Assembly (NCBI GenBank): GCA_030530525.1
Contig: JAUMUT010000004.1
Coordinates: 1-64,000 of the forward strand
DNA length: 64,000 nt
Source: Capnocytophaga sp.
GTDB lineage: Bacteria; Bacteroidota; Bacteroidia; Flavobacteriales; Flavobacteriaceae
Direction: 5' to 3'
The translations under genes and the position numbers were made by a program. Under the pieces are notes generated by a model. That model saw only the letters and a list, made by a program, of their open reading frames with translations, made no database searches and had not been told where the DNA came from. Positions 52,225 to 61,547 of the stretch are shown piece by piece. Position 1 is the first letter of the stretch. Every line of letters starts with the position of its first letter.

Positions 52225-53475
52225 TTAGTCTATTTTTTTGAATACAACGCAAGCATTATGCCCTCCAAATCCAAAAGTATTACTCATAGCAACTTTAATA
52301 TCTCGTTTTTGAGCTTTATTGAATGTGAAATTCAGTTTTTGGTCAATATTTTCGTCAGGTGTTTCAAAATTAATGGTAGGAGGAACGATACCATTGGCTA
52401 TAGCCAATACAGATGCAATAGCTTCAATAGCACCAGCAGCACCTAATAGATGTCCTGTCATTGATTTTGTTGAGTTTAAGTTGATGTTATATGCGTGTTC
52501 TCCAAAAACTTCTTTAACAGCTTTTGTTTCGGCAATATCTCCTAATGGAGTAGAAGTTCCGTGAAGGTTTATCGCATCAACATCTTGTGGTGATAGTCCT
52601 GCATCACGTAAGCAGTTGAGCATCACATTCTTAGCACCAAGCCCTTCTGGATGAGGAGCAGTTAAGTGATGAGCATCGGCAGATAGTCCGCCTCCTACAA
52701 TTTCGCAATATATTTTAGCTCCACGTGCTTTAGCGTGTTCATATTCTTCCAAAACAAGAGCTCCTGAACCTTCTCCAAGTACAAATCCGTCACGATTTAA
52801 ATCAAATGGGCGAGATGCTGTTTTATAATCGTCATTGCGTGTAGAAAGGGCGTGAAGTGCATTAAAACCGCCTATTCCTGCTTCAATAACTGCTGCCTCT
52901 GAGCCACCCGAAACAATAACATCAGCGTGCCCAAGGCGTATGTAATTTAAAGCGTCAATAATTGCATTGGCAGAGGAAGCACAAGCTGAAACCGTAGCAA
53001 AATTAGGTCCTCTAAGTCCGTGGCGTATAGATATCATTCCAGGTGCAATATCAGCAATCATTTTAGGAATAAAGAAAGGATTGAAACGAGGTGTACCATC
53101 TCCTTTTCCAAAAGCTAAAACTTCCTCTTGGAAAGTGATAAGCCCTCCAATACCAGCCCCCCAAATAACACCTATTCGGTCTTTGTTTTCTTTTTCTAAA
53201 TCAAGCCCAGAGTCTTTAATGGCTTCGTCGGAAGCAACAACTGCATACTGAGCGAATTTATCCATCTTGCGTGCTTCTTTTTTATCAATAAACTGAGAAA
53301 CATCAAAATTTTTTACTTCACACGCAAATTGAGTTTTGAACTTAGAAGCATCAAAATGAGTGATAAGGTTAGCACCACTAATACCTTCTACAAGTCCATT
53401 CCAATATTCTTGTATATTATTTCCTATGGGAGTAATAGCCCCCAATCCTGTTACAACTACTCTTCTGTTTTTCAT
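52225..53475 (-). CDS. fabF: 3-oxoacyl-ACP synthase II
   Basis: Condensing enzyme of fatty-acid elongation. The 416-aa protein has the catalytic Cys in VSACASSANAI (about 166), His in INLHGTSTPLGD (about 303) and His in KSMTGHLLGAAGA (about 339), with the C-terminal SNTFGFGGHNACVVF loop. It follows acpP after 90 nt, which hold an 8-bp hairpin, and abuts rnc. Confidence 0.95.
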   Translation of the reverse strand: MKNRRVVVTGLGAITPIGNNIQEYWNGLVEGISGANLITHFDASKFKTQFACEVKNFDVSQFIDKKEARKMDKFAQYAVVASDEAIKDSGLDLEKENKDRIGVIWGAGIGGLITFQEEVLAFGKGDGTPRFNPFFIPKMIADIAPGMISIRHGLRGPNFATVSACASSANAIIDALNYIRLGHADVIVSGGSEAAVIEAGIGGFNALHALSTRNDDYKTASRPFDLNRDGFVLGEGSGALVLEEYEHAKARGAKIYCEIVGGGLSADAHHLTAPHPEGLGAKNVMLNCLRDAGLSPQDVDAINLHGTSTPLGDIAETKAVKEVFGEHAYNINLNSTKSMTGHLLGAAGAIEAIASVLAIANGIVPPTINFETPDENIDQKLNFTFNKAQKRDIKVAMSNTFGFGGHNACVVFKKID

Positions 53476-53514
53476 AGTTAAAAATGTTTTAAAATTAACC
53501 TATAAATACACTAA

Positions 53515-53536
53515 ACGGGGAATTTGACTTCCCCGT
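53515..53536 (-). other. RNA hairpin between acpP and fabF
   Basis: Perfect 8-bp GC-rich stem ACGGGGAA / TTCCCCGT with a 6-nt loop in the acpP-fabF spacer. On the minus strand it is not followed by a T run, so it is better read as an mRNA stability or processing element that could favour acpP. Confidence 0.55.
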
Positions 53537-53565
53537 AGAGTTTTTTTTAAGCTGTGAATCTTTTG

Positions 53566-53802
53566 CTATTGTTTTGCTTCTTCAATGTATTTAATAGCCT
53601 GACCCACAGTTGAAATGTTTTCAGCTTGATCATCAGGAATTTGAATATCAAATTCTTTTTCAAATTCCATAATTAATTCCACAGTGTCCAATGAGTCTGC
53701 TCCTAAATCGTTAGTGAAGCTTGCGTCTGCAACCACTTCGTTTTCGTCAACTCCGAGCTTATCTACGATAATAGCCTTTACTCTTGATGCGATGTCTGAC
53801 AT
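53566..53802 (-). CDS. acpP: acyl carrier protein
   Basis: Carries growing acyl chains on phosphopantetheine. The 78-aa acidic protein has the attachment Ser37 in [18 protein letters not shown], and standard length. First gene of acpP-fabF-rnc-clpS-trmB. A TATTTTTG element at 53832-53839 lies about 30 nt upstream, with a weak -33. The 37-kb-distant-looking FabI and AccA encoded here act on the same pathway; the Sfp-type enzyme at 40823 could modify it. Confidence 0.96.
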   Translation of the reverse strand: MSDIASRVKAIIVDKLGVDENEVVADASFTNDLGADSLDTVELIMEFEKEFDIQIPDDQAENISTVGQAIKYIEEAKQ

Positions 53803-53988
53803 AATTTTAAAATTTTTAATTTAACTCGTTGCAAAAATAAGATTTTTTTTTGAAATACTAAGGTTTATTATTCAAAAAAAATATTTTTTTTATTAATCTA
53901 CTGAATATCAGCGTATAAAAACTATAAAAACTTTATTTTTATAGAACAAAAAATATGTTTTATTGGTTATTTATAAGTTTTAATGAAT

Positions 53989-54030
53989 AAAAAAGCTATC
54001 TTAAAAATAGTAATTAAGATAGCTTTTTTT
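53989..54030. terminator. terminator of the OmpA-family gene
   Basis: A perfect 15-bp stem AAAAAAGCTATCTTA / TAAGATAGCTTTTTT with an 11-nt loop and T-tail, about 50 nt past the OmpA stop; symmetric. Confidence 0.88.
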
Positions 54031-54079
54031 ATTTTCCAAATTCAATAATCTTAAAAGGATATGGAAAAAGAAGTAATTT

Positions 54080-55180
54080 TTAGTTTCCTAAAATTCTAAA
54101 TTCAGTACGACGGTTTTTAGCGTGTTCTTCATCTGTACATTGCACTCCATTAAAGCATTTGTTTACAAGACGAGTTTCACCATAACCTTTTGCAGCCATT
54201 CTTGAACGAGAAATACCTTTTGTAGCTAAGTAATTAACTACAGCATTTGCTCTTTGTTGAGAAAGAGAAAGGTTGTAAGCATCGTTTCCGCGAGAGTCAG
54301 TGTGAGACATAATTTCAACGCTCTTGTTATTTCCTGCTAATAGAGGTAACAATAATTCGTCAATAACTTTTTCAGATTCTCTTGTAAGTTTTGCACTGTT
54401 ATATTCATAATAAACAGGTAATAAAGTAGGCTCTAACAAACGGCAATCTACTTCTTCCCATACAGTGTCTCCTCCTTTTTTAACTAACTCACGTTTTGTA
54501 ATAGTAGTATATTCTGCTGGGACTTCTACCTTACGAGTAGATGCAGGTACATCAACAACTGTTCTTTTGATGGTAGCATATTCCGCAGGAATTTCTACTT
54601 CATCAACACGAGCAGGAGTTTTTACTACTTGTTTTTTGTAGGTAGCATTGTTTTCTCCAATTGGAGTTTCTTCTACTGCTGCATCTTTTACAAGAGTAGT
54701 GATTTCTACAGATTTAAACTGAGCAGGGTACTCTACAAAACACGCTGTAACACACGCATCTTTGTTTATAGAAGGACAGTTATCCAATGTTTTGTATTCC
54801 CAACCAGATGTTTTTGGAGTGATTTCAAAAGTTTTAGAATCTTTACCAAAAACAGCAGGAACTACTTTTAACGTAGTAGATTTCTCTTTTTGAACGTAAG
54901 GAACTTCAACTGTTTCATAAACAGCTGGTACATAAACCAATTTTTTAGAAGCCTCTTTCACTAAAACTCTTTCTTCAACAGTTTTGAAAGTTCCTGGTAC
55001 TACTTCTAATTTTGAATAAGCAGGTTTTACCATTACTTTCTCCTCTACGTCTTTGAATTCGTCTTTCGTGATACATTTCACATAACACTTCCCAGGAGCT
55101 GGGTTGCTTGGTAAGTTTTGTGCAGTTGCAGCACCTACAAATACCAACATTGCGCTTAGGCTAAGAATGTTTCTTTTCAT
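54080..55180 (-). CDS. OmpA-family protein with repeated N-terminal region
   Basis: Outer-membrane-linked, peptidoglycan-binding protein of 366 aa. It has a signal peptide (GAATAQ, residue 20), then about 220 residues of imperfect repeats built on V-P-A-x-Y/F-x-T-V-E followed by LVK-A (for example VYVPAVYETVEVPY, EVEIPAEYATIKR, KVEVPAEYTTITKR). The C-terminal OmpA domain (about 255-366; EIMSHTDSRGNDAYN, LSQQRANAVVNYL, KNRRTEFRI) should bind peptidoglycan. There is no N-terminal beta-barrel. Four of its Cys lie in CYVKC and CVTAC. Confidence 0.85.
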   Translation of the reverse strand: MKRNILSLSAMLVFVGAATAQNLPSNPAPGKCYVKCITKDEFKDVEEKVMVKPAYSKLEVVPGTFKTVEERVLVKEASKKLVYVPAVYETVEVPYVQKEKSTTLKVVPAVFGKDSKTFEITPKTSGWEYKTLDNCPSINKDACVTACFVEYPAQFKSVEITTLVKDAAVEETPIGENNATYKKQVVKTPARVDEVEIPAEYATIKRTVVDVPASTRKVEVPAEYTTITKRELVKKGGDTVWEEVDCRLLEPTLLPVYYEYNSAKLTRESEKVIDELLLPLLAGNNKSVEIMSHTDSRGNDAYNLSLSQQRANAVVNYLATKGISRSRMAAKGYGETRLVNKCFNGVQCTDEEHAKNRRTEFRILGN

Positions 55181-55471
55181 ACAAAAACTAATTATTTTAA
55201 AAAATTATTTCGGGGGCTAAATTAGTACTTTTTTTTAAAAAAACGAATAAAAATTAAAAAAAAAATACTTTTTTAATTTATTTTTTAAATATAAATTTTC
55301 TATGTATAAAAAATTGTGTTAAAAACAACAAATAAAAGATAATTAAAAATTAATATAATTAAATATTTTAACATTTTTAGTCTTTTATTTTTTTGTGAAA
55401 ACATCTATTATTAAGAAAAAATGGTATTTTTAAATCCAAAAGTATTTTATTACTAACGAAAAATACTTTAA

Positions 55472-55696
55472 TTATTTCCCTTTATTTACTAAATGATAGA
55501 TTTGAACCACACAAATAATCGCATTTGGGATAATAACAGGTAACAGTAATTCCGTATTTAATAGCCCATAAATAACAAAACAAACACAACCTATTAGATT
55601 AATAATCCGTAGTGTTTTAAGGTCTTTTACAATAAAGCTTAGGATAATAAAAACAGAGGCAAGATAGCCTATGTATTGTACCATTTCTTGATTCAT
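55472..55696 (-). CDS. small membrane protein, SemiSWEET/YgjV-like
   Basis: Hydrophobic protein of 74 aa with three predicted membrane segments (about 6-24, 28-45 and 48-68), starting MNQEMVQYIGYLASVF. The triple-helix layout resembles SemiSWEET or YgjV-like half-transporters. Relatives are sometimes mis-named uroporphyrinogen decarboxylase. It follows the thioredoxin-like gene by 7 nt. The 291 bases before it on the left (55181-55471) are AT-rich with nothing else visible. Confidence 0.6.
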   Translation of the reverse strand: MNQEMVQYIGYLASVFIILSFIVKDLKTLRIINLIGCVCFVIYGLLNTELLLPVIIPNAIICVVQIYHLVNKGK

Positions 55697-55703
55697 AAGT
55701 ATA

Positions 55704-56708
55704 TTATTTTTTGTATTCTTGAATTTTTTTTGCTAAATTATTTGGTGTAACATTAATACCAATAATTTTCCCCGTAGCATCTAATAAAAAGTTTGTAGGA
55801 ATGATGGTTATACCTAATGACTTAATAGTAGCATCATTTTTTCTCTTAGGTGCGATAACCGCAGTCCAACCTATGCCTTCTTTATGCAAGTATTCTTTCC
55901 AAGTAGTACTACTTTCGTCCAAATAAACCTCATATATAGAAAGCCCGTGAGATTTGAAGTCTTTATAAACGGCAGCCATTTTCCTGTCTAACTCTACGCA
56001 GTTTATACAATCAGAAGAAGAAAACGCTACAAGAGTAAATTTCTTTCGGTGGTTGTATAATTTTTCTACGCCACGAGTTCCTTGAAATTCTATATCGGGG
56101 AAAATAGCTCCGATTTGCGTTTTACTCATACTCTCTAATATATTATCAATCTCTGCGAGGTCTTCCTTATCTTGCGTAGTTCTGTCCAATATTTTCAAGA
56201 GCATTTTAGACTGATCCATAGTTACATTTCTATCTGCCATTGTCTCGGCTAAGAGCATTCCATTATATTGGCTTTTTGGAGATTTTTGGAATAATACTTT
56301 TAGTTTATCAAAGAGCATATTACCTAAGTTAGGTGATTGGTAATATTTATTCTTAAACACTAAAAAGTCTTTGATATTCTTAACCGATTCACTTCCTCCA
56401 ATTCCTTTAAAATATACTTTTCGGTTGTTTTCAATTGCTATATCTACCGAAAGTGAGCTGGGTTCTAATATAAAAAAGCCCGTTTCTTTATTATCTTTCT
56501 TAGTAGATAAGTTTGCCTTAGTGGGGTATTCTATCTTTCCTTGGAAGAAAAAACTCCCGTTAGTTACCGTTGTACTATCTATTTTATCATTATACAATAA
56601 ATATAATTTCCCGTTATATGGAGAAGAGGTATTCCCATCTATATAAAATTCTTGGCTATATCCAATAAAAGAATGACAAAGTAGCCCAAAGTATATTAAT
56701 TTTTTCAT
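55704..56708 (-). CDS. thioredoxin-like protein with DUF4369 domain
   Basis: Secreted protein of 334 aa with a signal peptide (FIGYSQ, about residue 19). The DUF4369 domain (about 20-110) is followed by a helical linker and a TlpA-type thioredoxin fold (about 205-334) with the redox pair Cys-Ile-Asn-Cys in SSSDCINCVELDR. The cis-Pro is in ITIIPTNFLLD. It should work in periplasmic thiol-disulfide exchange. Cf. the DUF4369 gene at 7494-8201, which lacks this fold. Co-transcribed with the small membrane gene. A TACTTTTG element lies at 56728-56735. Confidence 0.8.
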   Translation of the reverse strand: MKKLIYFGLLCHSFIGYSQEFYIDGNTSSPYNGKLYLLYNDKIDSTTVTNGSFFFQGKIEYPTKANLSTKKDNKETGFFILEPSSLSVDIAIENNRKVYFKGIGGSESVKNIKDFLVFKNKYYQSPNLGNMLFDKLKVLFQKSPKSQYNGMLLAETMADRNVTMDQSKMLLKILDRTTQDKEDLAEIDNILESMSKTQIGAIFPDIEFQGTRGVEKLYNHRKKFTLVAFSSSDCINCVELDRKMAAVYKDFKSHGLSIYEVYLDESSTTWKEYLHKEGIGWTAVIAPKRKNDATIKSLGITIIPTNFLLDATGKIIGINVTPNNLAKKIQEYKK

Positions 56709-56818
56709 AGAATGATTTATTTCTCTGCAAAAGTACTATTTTTTTTTATTCTAAAAATTATTTTAACTATTTTATTTTTTTATTTTTTCGTTTTACGATT
56801 ACCTAATATGTAGATACT

Positions 56819-56871
56819 AAAAAAATACTTGGAAGAATATATTTTTTTAATAAAAATAATCCTCCCAAGTA
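56819..56871 (-). terminator. terminator of the C1 peptidase gene
   Basis: A 13-bp stem (TACTTGGGAGGAT / ATTCTTCCAAGTA, with G-U pairs) with a long loop and T7 on the minus strand, 50 nt past the stop. Confidence 0.75.
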
Positions 56872-56920
56872 AAATATTTAAAATAAAACAAACTATGATA
56901 TACGTTGTTATTATTCCAAT

Positions 56921-58102
56921 TTATTGATTTGCTTTTTTATAAGCCTTTGCAATATTTTTCGGTAATGCTTTTTGATTTACTAAAATAGCCGTAGTTTTGT
57001 ATTTTAAGAAGTTTTTAGTAACGTAAAGGTATCCTTTTCTGGTATTATTGATTCCCCAAGAGTTTTTAACTATATAATACTCTCTACCTTTTTGGTCTTT
57101 TACTATCCCGATGATGTGCATTCCGTGGTCATCGGTAGTTTCGTAGTTATCAAAAGCCTTTTGTCTATCTTCTGGGGTAATAACTTTCTCTTCCCAATAC
57201 ACATCAAATCTGGTTCTTTGTTCTTCTGGGGTCATTTCTTCAAAAGATTTTTCAGGTACGAAAGCTAATCCGTTATACCAACTAAAATATTTTTCAGAAA
57301 CATCGGTTGCCCAGCCTACGGTATATCCTTTTTTAAGAGAATTATCAATTACAGAGATAAAGTCATCCATATTTACATTGAAGGCATAGTCAAAACTCCA
57401 GTTATCAGGTACTGCAATAAATGTATTTTTATATTTCGGTTGGTCTTCATACGATACCATTTCTACATATTTCTCTTTATCTAAGCCTACAACTTGCTCA
57501 GCAAATGATTTCGGCGTATATTGTACTCCATTATATATAAAAGTTTCGGGTACTTTGCCTAAATATTTGTCTAATTTTGCATTAAATACATCTTTCCAAT
57601 TATCAGGGAGTTTCTTTAATTGGATAAGCGAATCCAAATAAGGCTTTAATTCTTCCTGCATCTCCTTAAAATTGTTCGTTGTAGCACCATTTAACAATCC
57701 TGTATAGGCGTATTGCGGAACGATACCATATTTTTTGTATGCATTAGTAACATCGTGAAGCTGTCCGCCATCTCCCCACTCTACATTACCGTGCATACGA
57801 ACGTAATTAATAGCTTTATCATAGTAAGAATGGCGAGCGATGAAAATTTCAGCCAAATCTACAGGTTGTTTTTTGTTTCTTGCCATTTCAGACTCTAAAA
57901 ATGAGGACATAGCATAGCTCCAACAAGTTCCGCTCTTACCTTGGTTCTTTACGTCAGTAGCATCTAAGTTGATTACATCTGTAAATTGATATATTTTATC
58001 GGTCATTATGCCTCGGTTTCCAGATACTGCATTGATAAGATTATCTTGTGCAGATACTTGTGCGAATACCCCAAGCATAGATAGGGTTACAATTTTTTTC
58101 AT
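56921..58102 (-). CDS. C1-family cysteine aminopeptidase (PepC/bleomycin-hydrolase type)
   Basis: Papain-fold peptidase of 393 aa with a signal peptide (FAQVSAQ, residue 18), so secreted or periplasmic, unlike cytoplasmic PepC. Catalytic Cys in NQGKSGTCWSYAMSS (about residue 60), His in TTDDHGMHIIGI (about 330) and Asn in VKNSWG (about 350). It is the last gene of a run after trmD. Flavobacterial relatives are annotated as aminopeptidase C. Substrate unknown. Confidence 0.85.
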   Translation of the reverse strand: MKKIVTLSMLGVFAQVSAQDNLINAVSGNRGIMTDKIYQFTDVINLDATDVKNQGKSGTCWSYAMSSFLESEMARNKKQPVDLAEIFIARHSYYDKAINYVRMHGNVEWGDGGQLHDVTNAYKKYGIVPQYAYTGLLNGATTNNFKEMQEELKPYLDSLIQLKKLPDNWKDVFNAKLDKYLGKVPETFIYNGVQYTPKSFAEQVVGLDKEKYVEMVSYEDQPKYKNTFIAVPDNWSFDYAFNVNMDDFISVIDNSLKKGYTVGWATDVSEKYFSWYNGLAFVPEKSFEEMTPEEQRTRFDVYWEEKVITPEDRQKAFDNYETTDDHGMHIIGIVKDQKGREYYIVKNSWGINNTRKGYLYVTKNFLKYKTTAILVNQKALPKNIAKAYKKANQ

Positions 58103-58154
58103 TGGTAATTAATTTTAGTTTTTAATAATAATTTTTTATTTACGGAAGATTTTT

Positions 58155-58832
58155 TTAGTCTTCTAATAAATCGGGTCTTCTTGCTTTGGTGTGTTCCAAA
58201 GACTTATCTTCTCTCCATTTTTCAATAAGAGGCGTATTCCCACTCAATAATATTTCAGGCACTTCCCATTCTTTGTATTTCGCAGGGCGAGTATATATTG
58301 GCGGGGCTAATAAATTATCTTGAAAAGAGTCCGTAAGTGCCGAAGTTTCGTCAGATAGCACACTTGGAATAAGCCGAACAATAGCATCACAAAGTACTAC
58401 CGCTCCCAGCTCTCCGCCAGATAGTACATAATCTCCGATAGATATTTCCCGAGTGATAAAATGGTCTCTAACGCGCTGATCCACCCCTTTATAATGCCCA
58501 CAAAGTATCATTATATTTTCATATAAGGATAACGAATTGGCAATACCTTGTGTTAGCGTTTCGCCATCGGGGGTCATATAGATAATTTCATCATAATTTC
58601 TCTCTGCTTTCAGTTTAGAAATACAATTATCTATCGGCTCAATCATTAATACCATTCCCGCACCTCCTCCAAATGGATAATCATCTATTTGCTTGTAGTT
58701 CCCTAAGCCATAAGTTCGTAAATCGTGAAAATACACCTCTACCAAACCCTTATCAATAGCTCGCTTTAATATAGAAGCCTCAAAAGGGCTTTTCATTATC
58801 TCAGGAACTGCGGCAATAATATCAATTCGCAT
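58155..58832 (-). CDS. trmD: tRNA (guanine-37-N1)-methyltransferase
   Basis: Methylates G37 next to the anticodon to prevent frameshifting. The 225-aa SPOUT protein has the trefoil-knot motifs [15 protein letters not shown]-type (here [13 protein letters not shown]), [15 protein letters not shown] and [16 protein letters not shown]. Its start shares one base with the stop of the upstream coiled-coil gene (TAATG). Confidence 0.94.
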   Translation of the reverse strand: MRIDIIAAVPEIMKSPFEASILKRAIDKGLVEVYFHDLRTYGLGNYKQIDDYPFGGGAGMVLMIEPIDNCISKLKAERNYDEIIYMTPDGETLTQGIANSLSLYENIMILCGHYKGVDQRVRDHFITREISIGDYVLSGGELGAVVLCDAIVRLIPSVLSDETSALTDSFQDNLLAPPIYTRPAKYKEWEVPEILLSGNTPLIEKWREDKSLEHTKARRPDLLED

Positions 58833-59455
58833 TAGTTATTTTTGTTTTTATTAATTTCATCTTGCAATTGACGACGAACTTTTTGTTCTCTTTCAATAGA
58901 TTTTGCCCGATATTCTTCATACTCCAATTGCGTTTCTTCTAACAATTTACGAGCATTTTTGGTTATAGCATTGGATTTTCCAAATTTGAAGATAAATATA
59001 GAGAGTAAGGCACCCAAAGCTACGATAATTCCCCAAACAATAGAAGAATATAAACTCTTACTCAGTAGCATTCCAAAAAGGTCAATACTATCTTTTTTGT
59101 TCTCTGTATTGGTGAGGTCTGTTTCTAAGGTAGATATTTTGCTCTCCAATTCTTTTATCTTATTTTCGTGGTCTTCTATAATCTTAGATTTTTCTAAAAC
59201 TACATTTTTATTCTTCAAAAGAGTATCCAAAACGCTATTTTTTAATACATTTAGCTTTGCTTTTGGTACAACTTTATATTGTTCGTAGTTGTTAGATTTT
59301 TCCAAAATCTCGTCAAATTGTCCGCGAATGGAATTATCCACTTCAATAATTACATTTTTATGTTCTTGTGGGGTACTTTGTGTATTATTTTGTGCTAATA
59401 CACTATAAAAGTTAAAGACTAATAAGCAGTTTAAAGTGATAAATTTTTTCTTCAT
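58832..59455 (-). CDS. coiled-coil membrane protein upstream of trmD, unknown function
   Basis: Protein of 207 aa with an N-terminal signal or anchor (about 4-21), a long coiled coil (about 80-120; [18 protein letters not shown]), a membrane segment (about 135-155; [19 protein letters not shown]) and a charged C-terminal helix. Conserved before trmD in flavobacteria and often mis-named after it. Translationally coupled to trmD by TAATG. A TAATTTTG element is at 59504-59511. Confidence 0.65.
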   Translation of the reverse strand: MKKKFITLNCLLVFNFYSVLAQNNTQSTPQEHKNVIIEVDNSIRGQFDEILEKSNNYEQYKVVPKAKLNVLKNSVLDTLLKNKNVVLEKSKIIEDHENKIKELESKISTLETDLTNTENKKDSIDLFGMLLSKSLYSSIVWGIIVALGALLSIFIFKFGKSNAITKNARKLLEETQLEYEEYRAKSIEREQKVRRQLQDEINKNKNN

Positions 59456-59777
59456 CGTTAGTTTTTAGTTTGTTAATTAATAATTATTTTAAATATTTAG
59501 GCGCAAAATTACTATTTAAATTTTGAAATTCCTAAATATTTATATTGTTTTTTTAAAGATAATGGTTTAATTTTCAATATTTAACATTATTATGTTTTTG
59601 TAATAAATATTTTAATTTATTATTAATATAAATATGTTTAAATAAATTAAGAAATATAAAAAAATACTATTATATATAGTTAAAAAATAAAAAAATACAA
59701 AAAAAAGTTGTATATATAAAAAAAATAAATTACTTTTGGCACAGAAAAAAGTAAAAAATATTTAAATTCTATATAAT
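59456..59777. other. AT-rich intergenic region with two divergent promoters
   Basis: No gene is visible. Left end: -7 element for the coiled-coil gene (59504-59511). Right end: promoter for the DUF6261 gene (59708-59738). Between them is extremely AT-rich sequence (about 59560-59700) with no hairpin worth naming. Confidence 0.6.
59708..59738 (+). promoter_or_regulatory. promoter of DUF6261 copy 2
   Basis: TTG, 20 nt, TACTTTTG, giving a leader of about 35 nt. Confidence 0.6.
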
Positions 59778-60506
59778 ATGGAAGAAATAACAAAAATAAC
59801 GAGCGTCAATCTGACCAAGTTTAACACAGAAGAATATACACAATACTTAAATGATATTGTGAAATTGGTAGAAAATGCAGGTTTAGATACCTTTAAAATA
59901 AAAGCGGATTTCTTTGAAGCATTTAAAGAGAATATACAACGGCTGAAAGATATTTCTCGGCAAAGTAGAATAAGTAAAGAAACGAAAGAATTAAATGCGC
60001 TCAATACAGAACGAAATAGTTTAGTGCAATATATCCTTTCTATATTCAGAACCGAAAAGAAATCACCTGTGGAAGCAAGAAAAAAAGCCGCTGAAATACT
60101 TTATGATGTTACCAAAAAGTATATCGGTACGCAATATACATCAAGCAGAAGGAAGATAATCATTATAGAAGGACTATTATTGGACTTGCATAAATCGGAA
60201 AATAAAAAGTATATAGAAACTCTTTCCTTAGTAGAAGCCGTAAATAAATTAGAAGAAGTAAATACCAAGTATAATGAACTGAAAAACGAACGTGCCGAAA
60301 ACCAGATAGCGAATAACTTAGGTAATACTAAGGAAGTACGTACGATAACAGATAAGCAATATGAAATAATAGAATCCAGAGTGTTTGCTATTAACGTTAT
60401 ATCGCCAACAGAAGAAACGAAAAAAATAATCACTTCTATAAACAAATTAATTGCCGACAGCATTACGGCATATAAGCAAAGAACTAATAGAAATAAAGTA
60501 GCTTAG
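59778..60506 (+). CDS. DUF6261-family protein (copy 2)
   Basis: Helical cytoplasmic-looking protein of 242 aa with charged repeats of helix (FKENIQRLKDISRQSRISKE, EARKKAAEILYDVTKKY). It is similar in size and layout to the DUF6261 gene at 47856-48533 (LNKFNTEEYTQYL-like start, LNSLVQYIL) though the sequences are quite different. No catalytic motif. Single gene with a promoter and terminator. Function unknown. Confidence 0.6.
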   Translation: MEEITKITSVNLTKFNTEEYTQYLNDIVKLVENAGLDTFKIKADFFEAFKENIQRLKDISRQSRISKETKELNALNTERNSLVQYILSIFRTEKKSPVEARKKAAEILYDVTKKYIGTQYTSSRRKIIIIEGLLLDLHKSENKKYIETLSLVEAVNKLEEVNTKYNELKNERAENQIANNLGNTKEVRTITDKQYEIIESRVFAINVISPTEETKKIITSINKLIADSITAYKQRTNRNKVA

Positions 60507-60611
60507 ACATAAGCAAGTTATACACACTATATAATATATATATTTAATAAAAAATAGAATATATGCTATATAGAAATAGAAAATGAATCATTGTTTTATA
60601 TATTTTACATA

Positions 60612-60655
60612 ATAAAAAATAGTCTTACCTTATAAAAGTAAGACTATTTTTTTGT
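60612..60655. terminator. bidirectional terminator
   Basis: A perfect 12-bp stem AAATAGTCTTAC / GTAAGACTATTT with an A/T-tract each side, between the convergent DUF6261 and GNAT genes. Confidence 0.88.
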
Positions 60656-60675
60656 ATAGAATAGAAAGAATAGAA

Positions 60676-61179
60676 TTATACTAATACTTTCTCGAATGCC
60701 ATTCTTTGAGAATTTCTAAAATAAACATATCCACAGAAAGTATAACCGAGTTTTTCTAAAATTCGGAGCATTGGTTGGTTATCGTAATTAGTATCTATTC
60801 GGATACTTCGGATATTATGTTGTAAAGAAATGCTTTCCGATTCTTGCATAATAATAGTTCCTAATCCTAAACCTTTTGCTTTTTCAGAAATAGCTATTCT
60901 ATGGATAGTAGTATATTCGTAATTACTTATCCAATTACCTTCAATGTTTTCATAAGCCTCTTCTTTATCAAAAATGATAGCTGCATAGGCTAATATAGTA
61001 TCCTTATCACGGATAACATAAGCATTTTGGTTTATAATATCATTTTTTATATTTTCTTCATTAGGATATCCGTCTTGCCATTGGGTACTTCCTTCCAATC
61101 TTCGGGTTTCTTTGGCAAATAAAATAATATCCCATACCGATGCAAAATCATCTAAGGTTGCTTTACTAAGTTTTCTCAT
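60676..61179 (-). CDS. GNAT-family N-acetyltransferase
   Basis: Acetyl-CoA-dependent acetyltransferase of 167 aa. The acetyl-CoA-binding motif A is in IHRIAISEKAKGLGLGTIIM (Q/RxxGxG/A-like, KGLGLG, about 103-108), followed by IRIDTNYDNQPMLRILEKLGYTFCGYV. Substrate is not predictable. Single gene. Confidence 0.82.
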   Translation of the reverse strand: MRKLSKATLDDFASVWDIILFAKETRRLEGSTQWQDGYPNEENIKNDIINQNAYVIRDKDTILAYAAIIFDKEEAYENIEGNWISNYEYTTIHRIAISEKAKGLGLGTIIMQESESISLQHNIRSIRIDTNYDNQPMLRILEKLGYTFCGYVYFRNSQRMAFEKVLV

Positions 61180-61547
61180 AAATAATGAATTTTATTAAAA
61201 TAATGTAATGTTATATTTCTTGTAGGAAATAATAAATAAATGTTCAAAATTGCTATTTCTAAAAAATATAATAGTTTTATATTGTGAAAAATACTATTTT
61301 CTACATAGAAATGGAATATATAATACTAATAAATAGTATTTATTAATGGAAATAGTAGTTATATAGTGTATAAAATAGCTTTTTTTATAAAAATATAGAA
61401 TAACTAATAGTGTGTAATTGTGGTATAGTTTAAAAAAAAGAGTTAATTACTATTAGGAATAGTAAAAAACTCTTCATTTGGTAAATAAAATAAATAAATT
61501 ATATAAATGATTATGAAAATATACGATTTATATAGTGTATAAAGTTT
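61180..61547. other. gene-free AT-rich gap
   Basis: Holds the speA terminator (61432-61475). The rest is AT-rich. I see no promoter match for the GNAT gene and no small frame of interest. Confidence 0.6.
61432..61475 (-). terminator. terminator of speA
   Basis: Stem AAGAGTT...ACTATT / TAATAGT...AACTCTT with two internal mismatches, followed by T8 on the minus strand, about 70 nt past the speA stop. Confidence 0.75.

Noticed and set aside
59560-59705. very AT-rich stretch as a possible replication origin or horizontally acquired segment
   Set aside because: No DnaA-box cluster, dnaA gene or integrase nearby; the whole window is AT-rich, so this is an ordinary promoter region.
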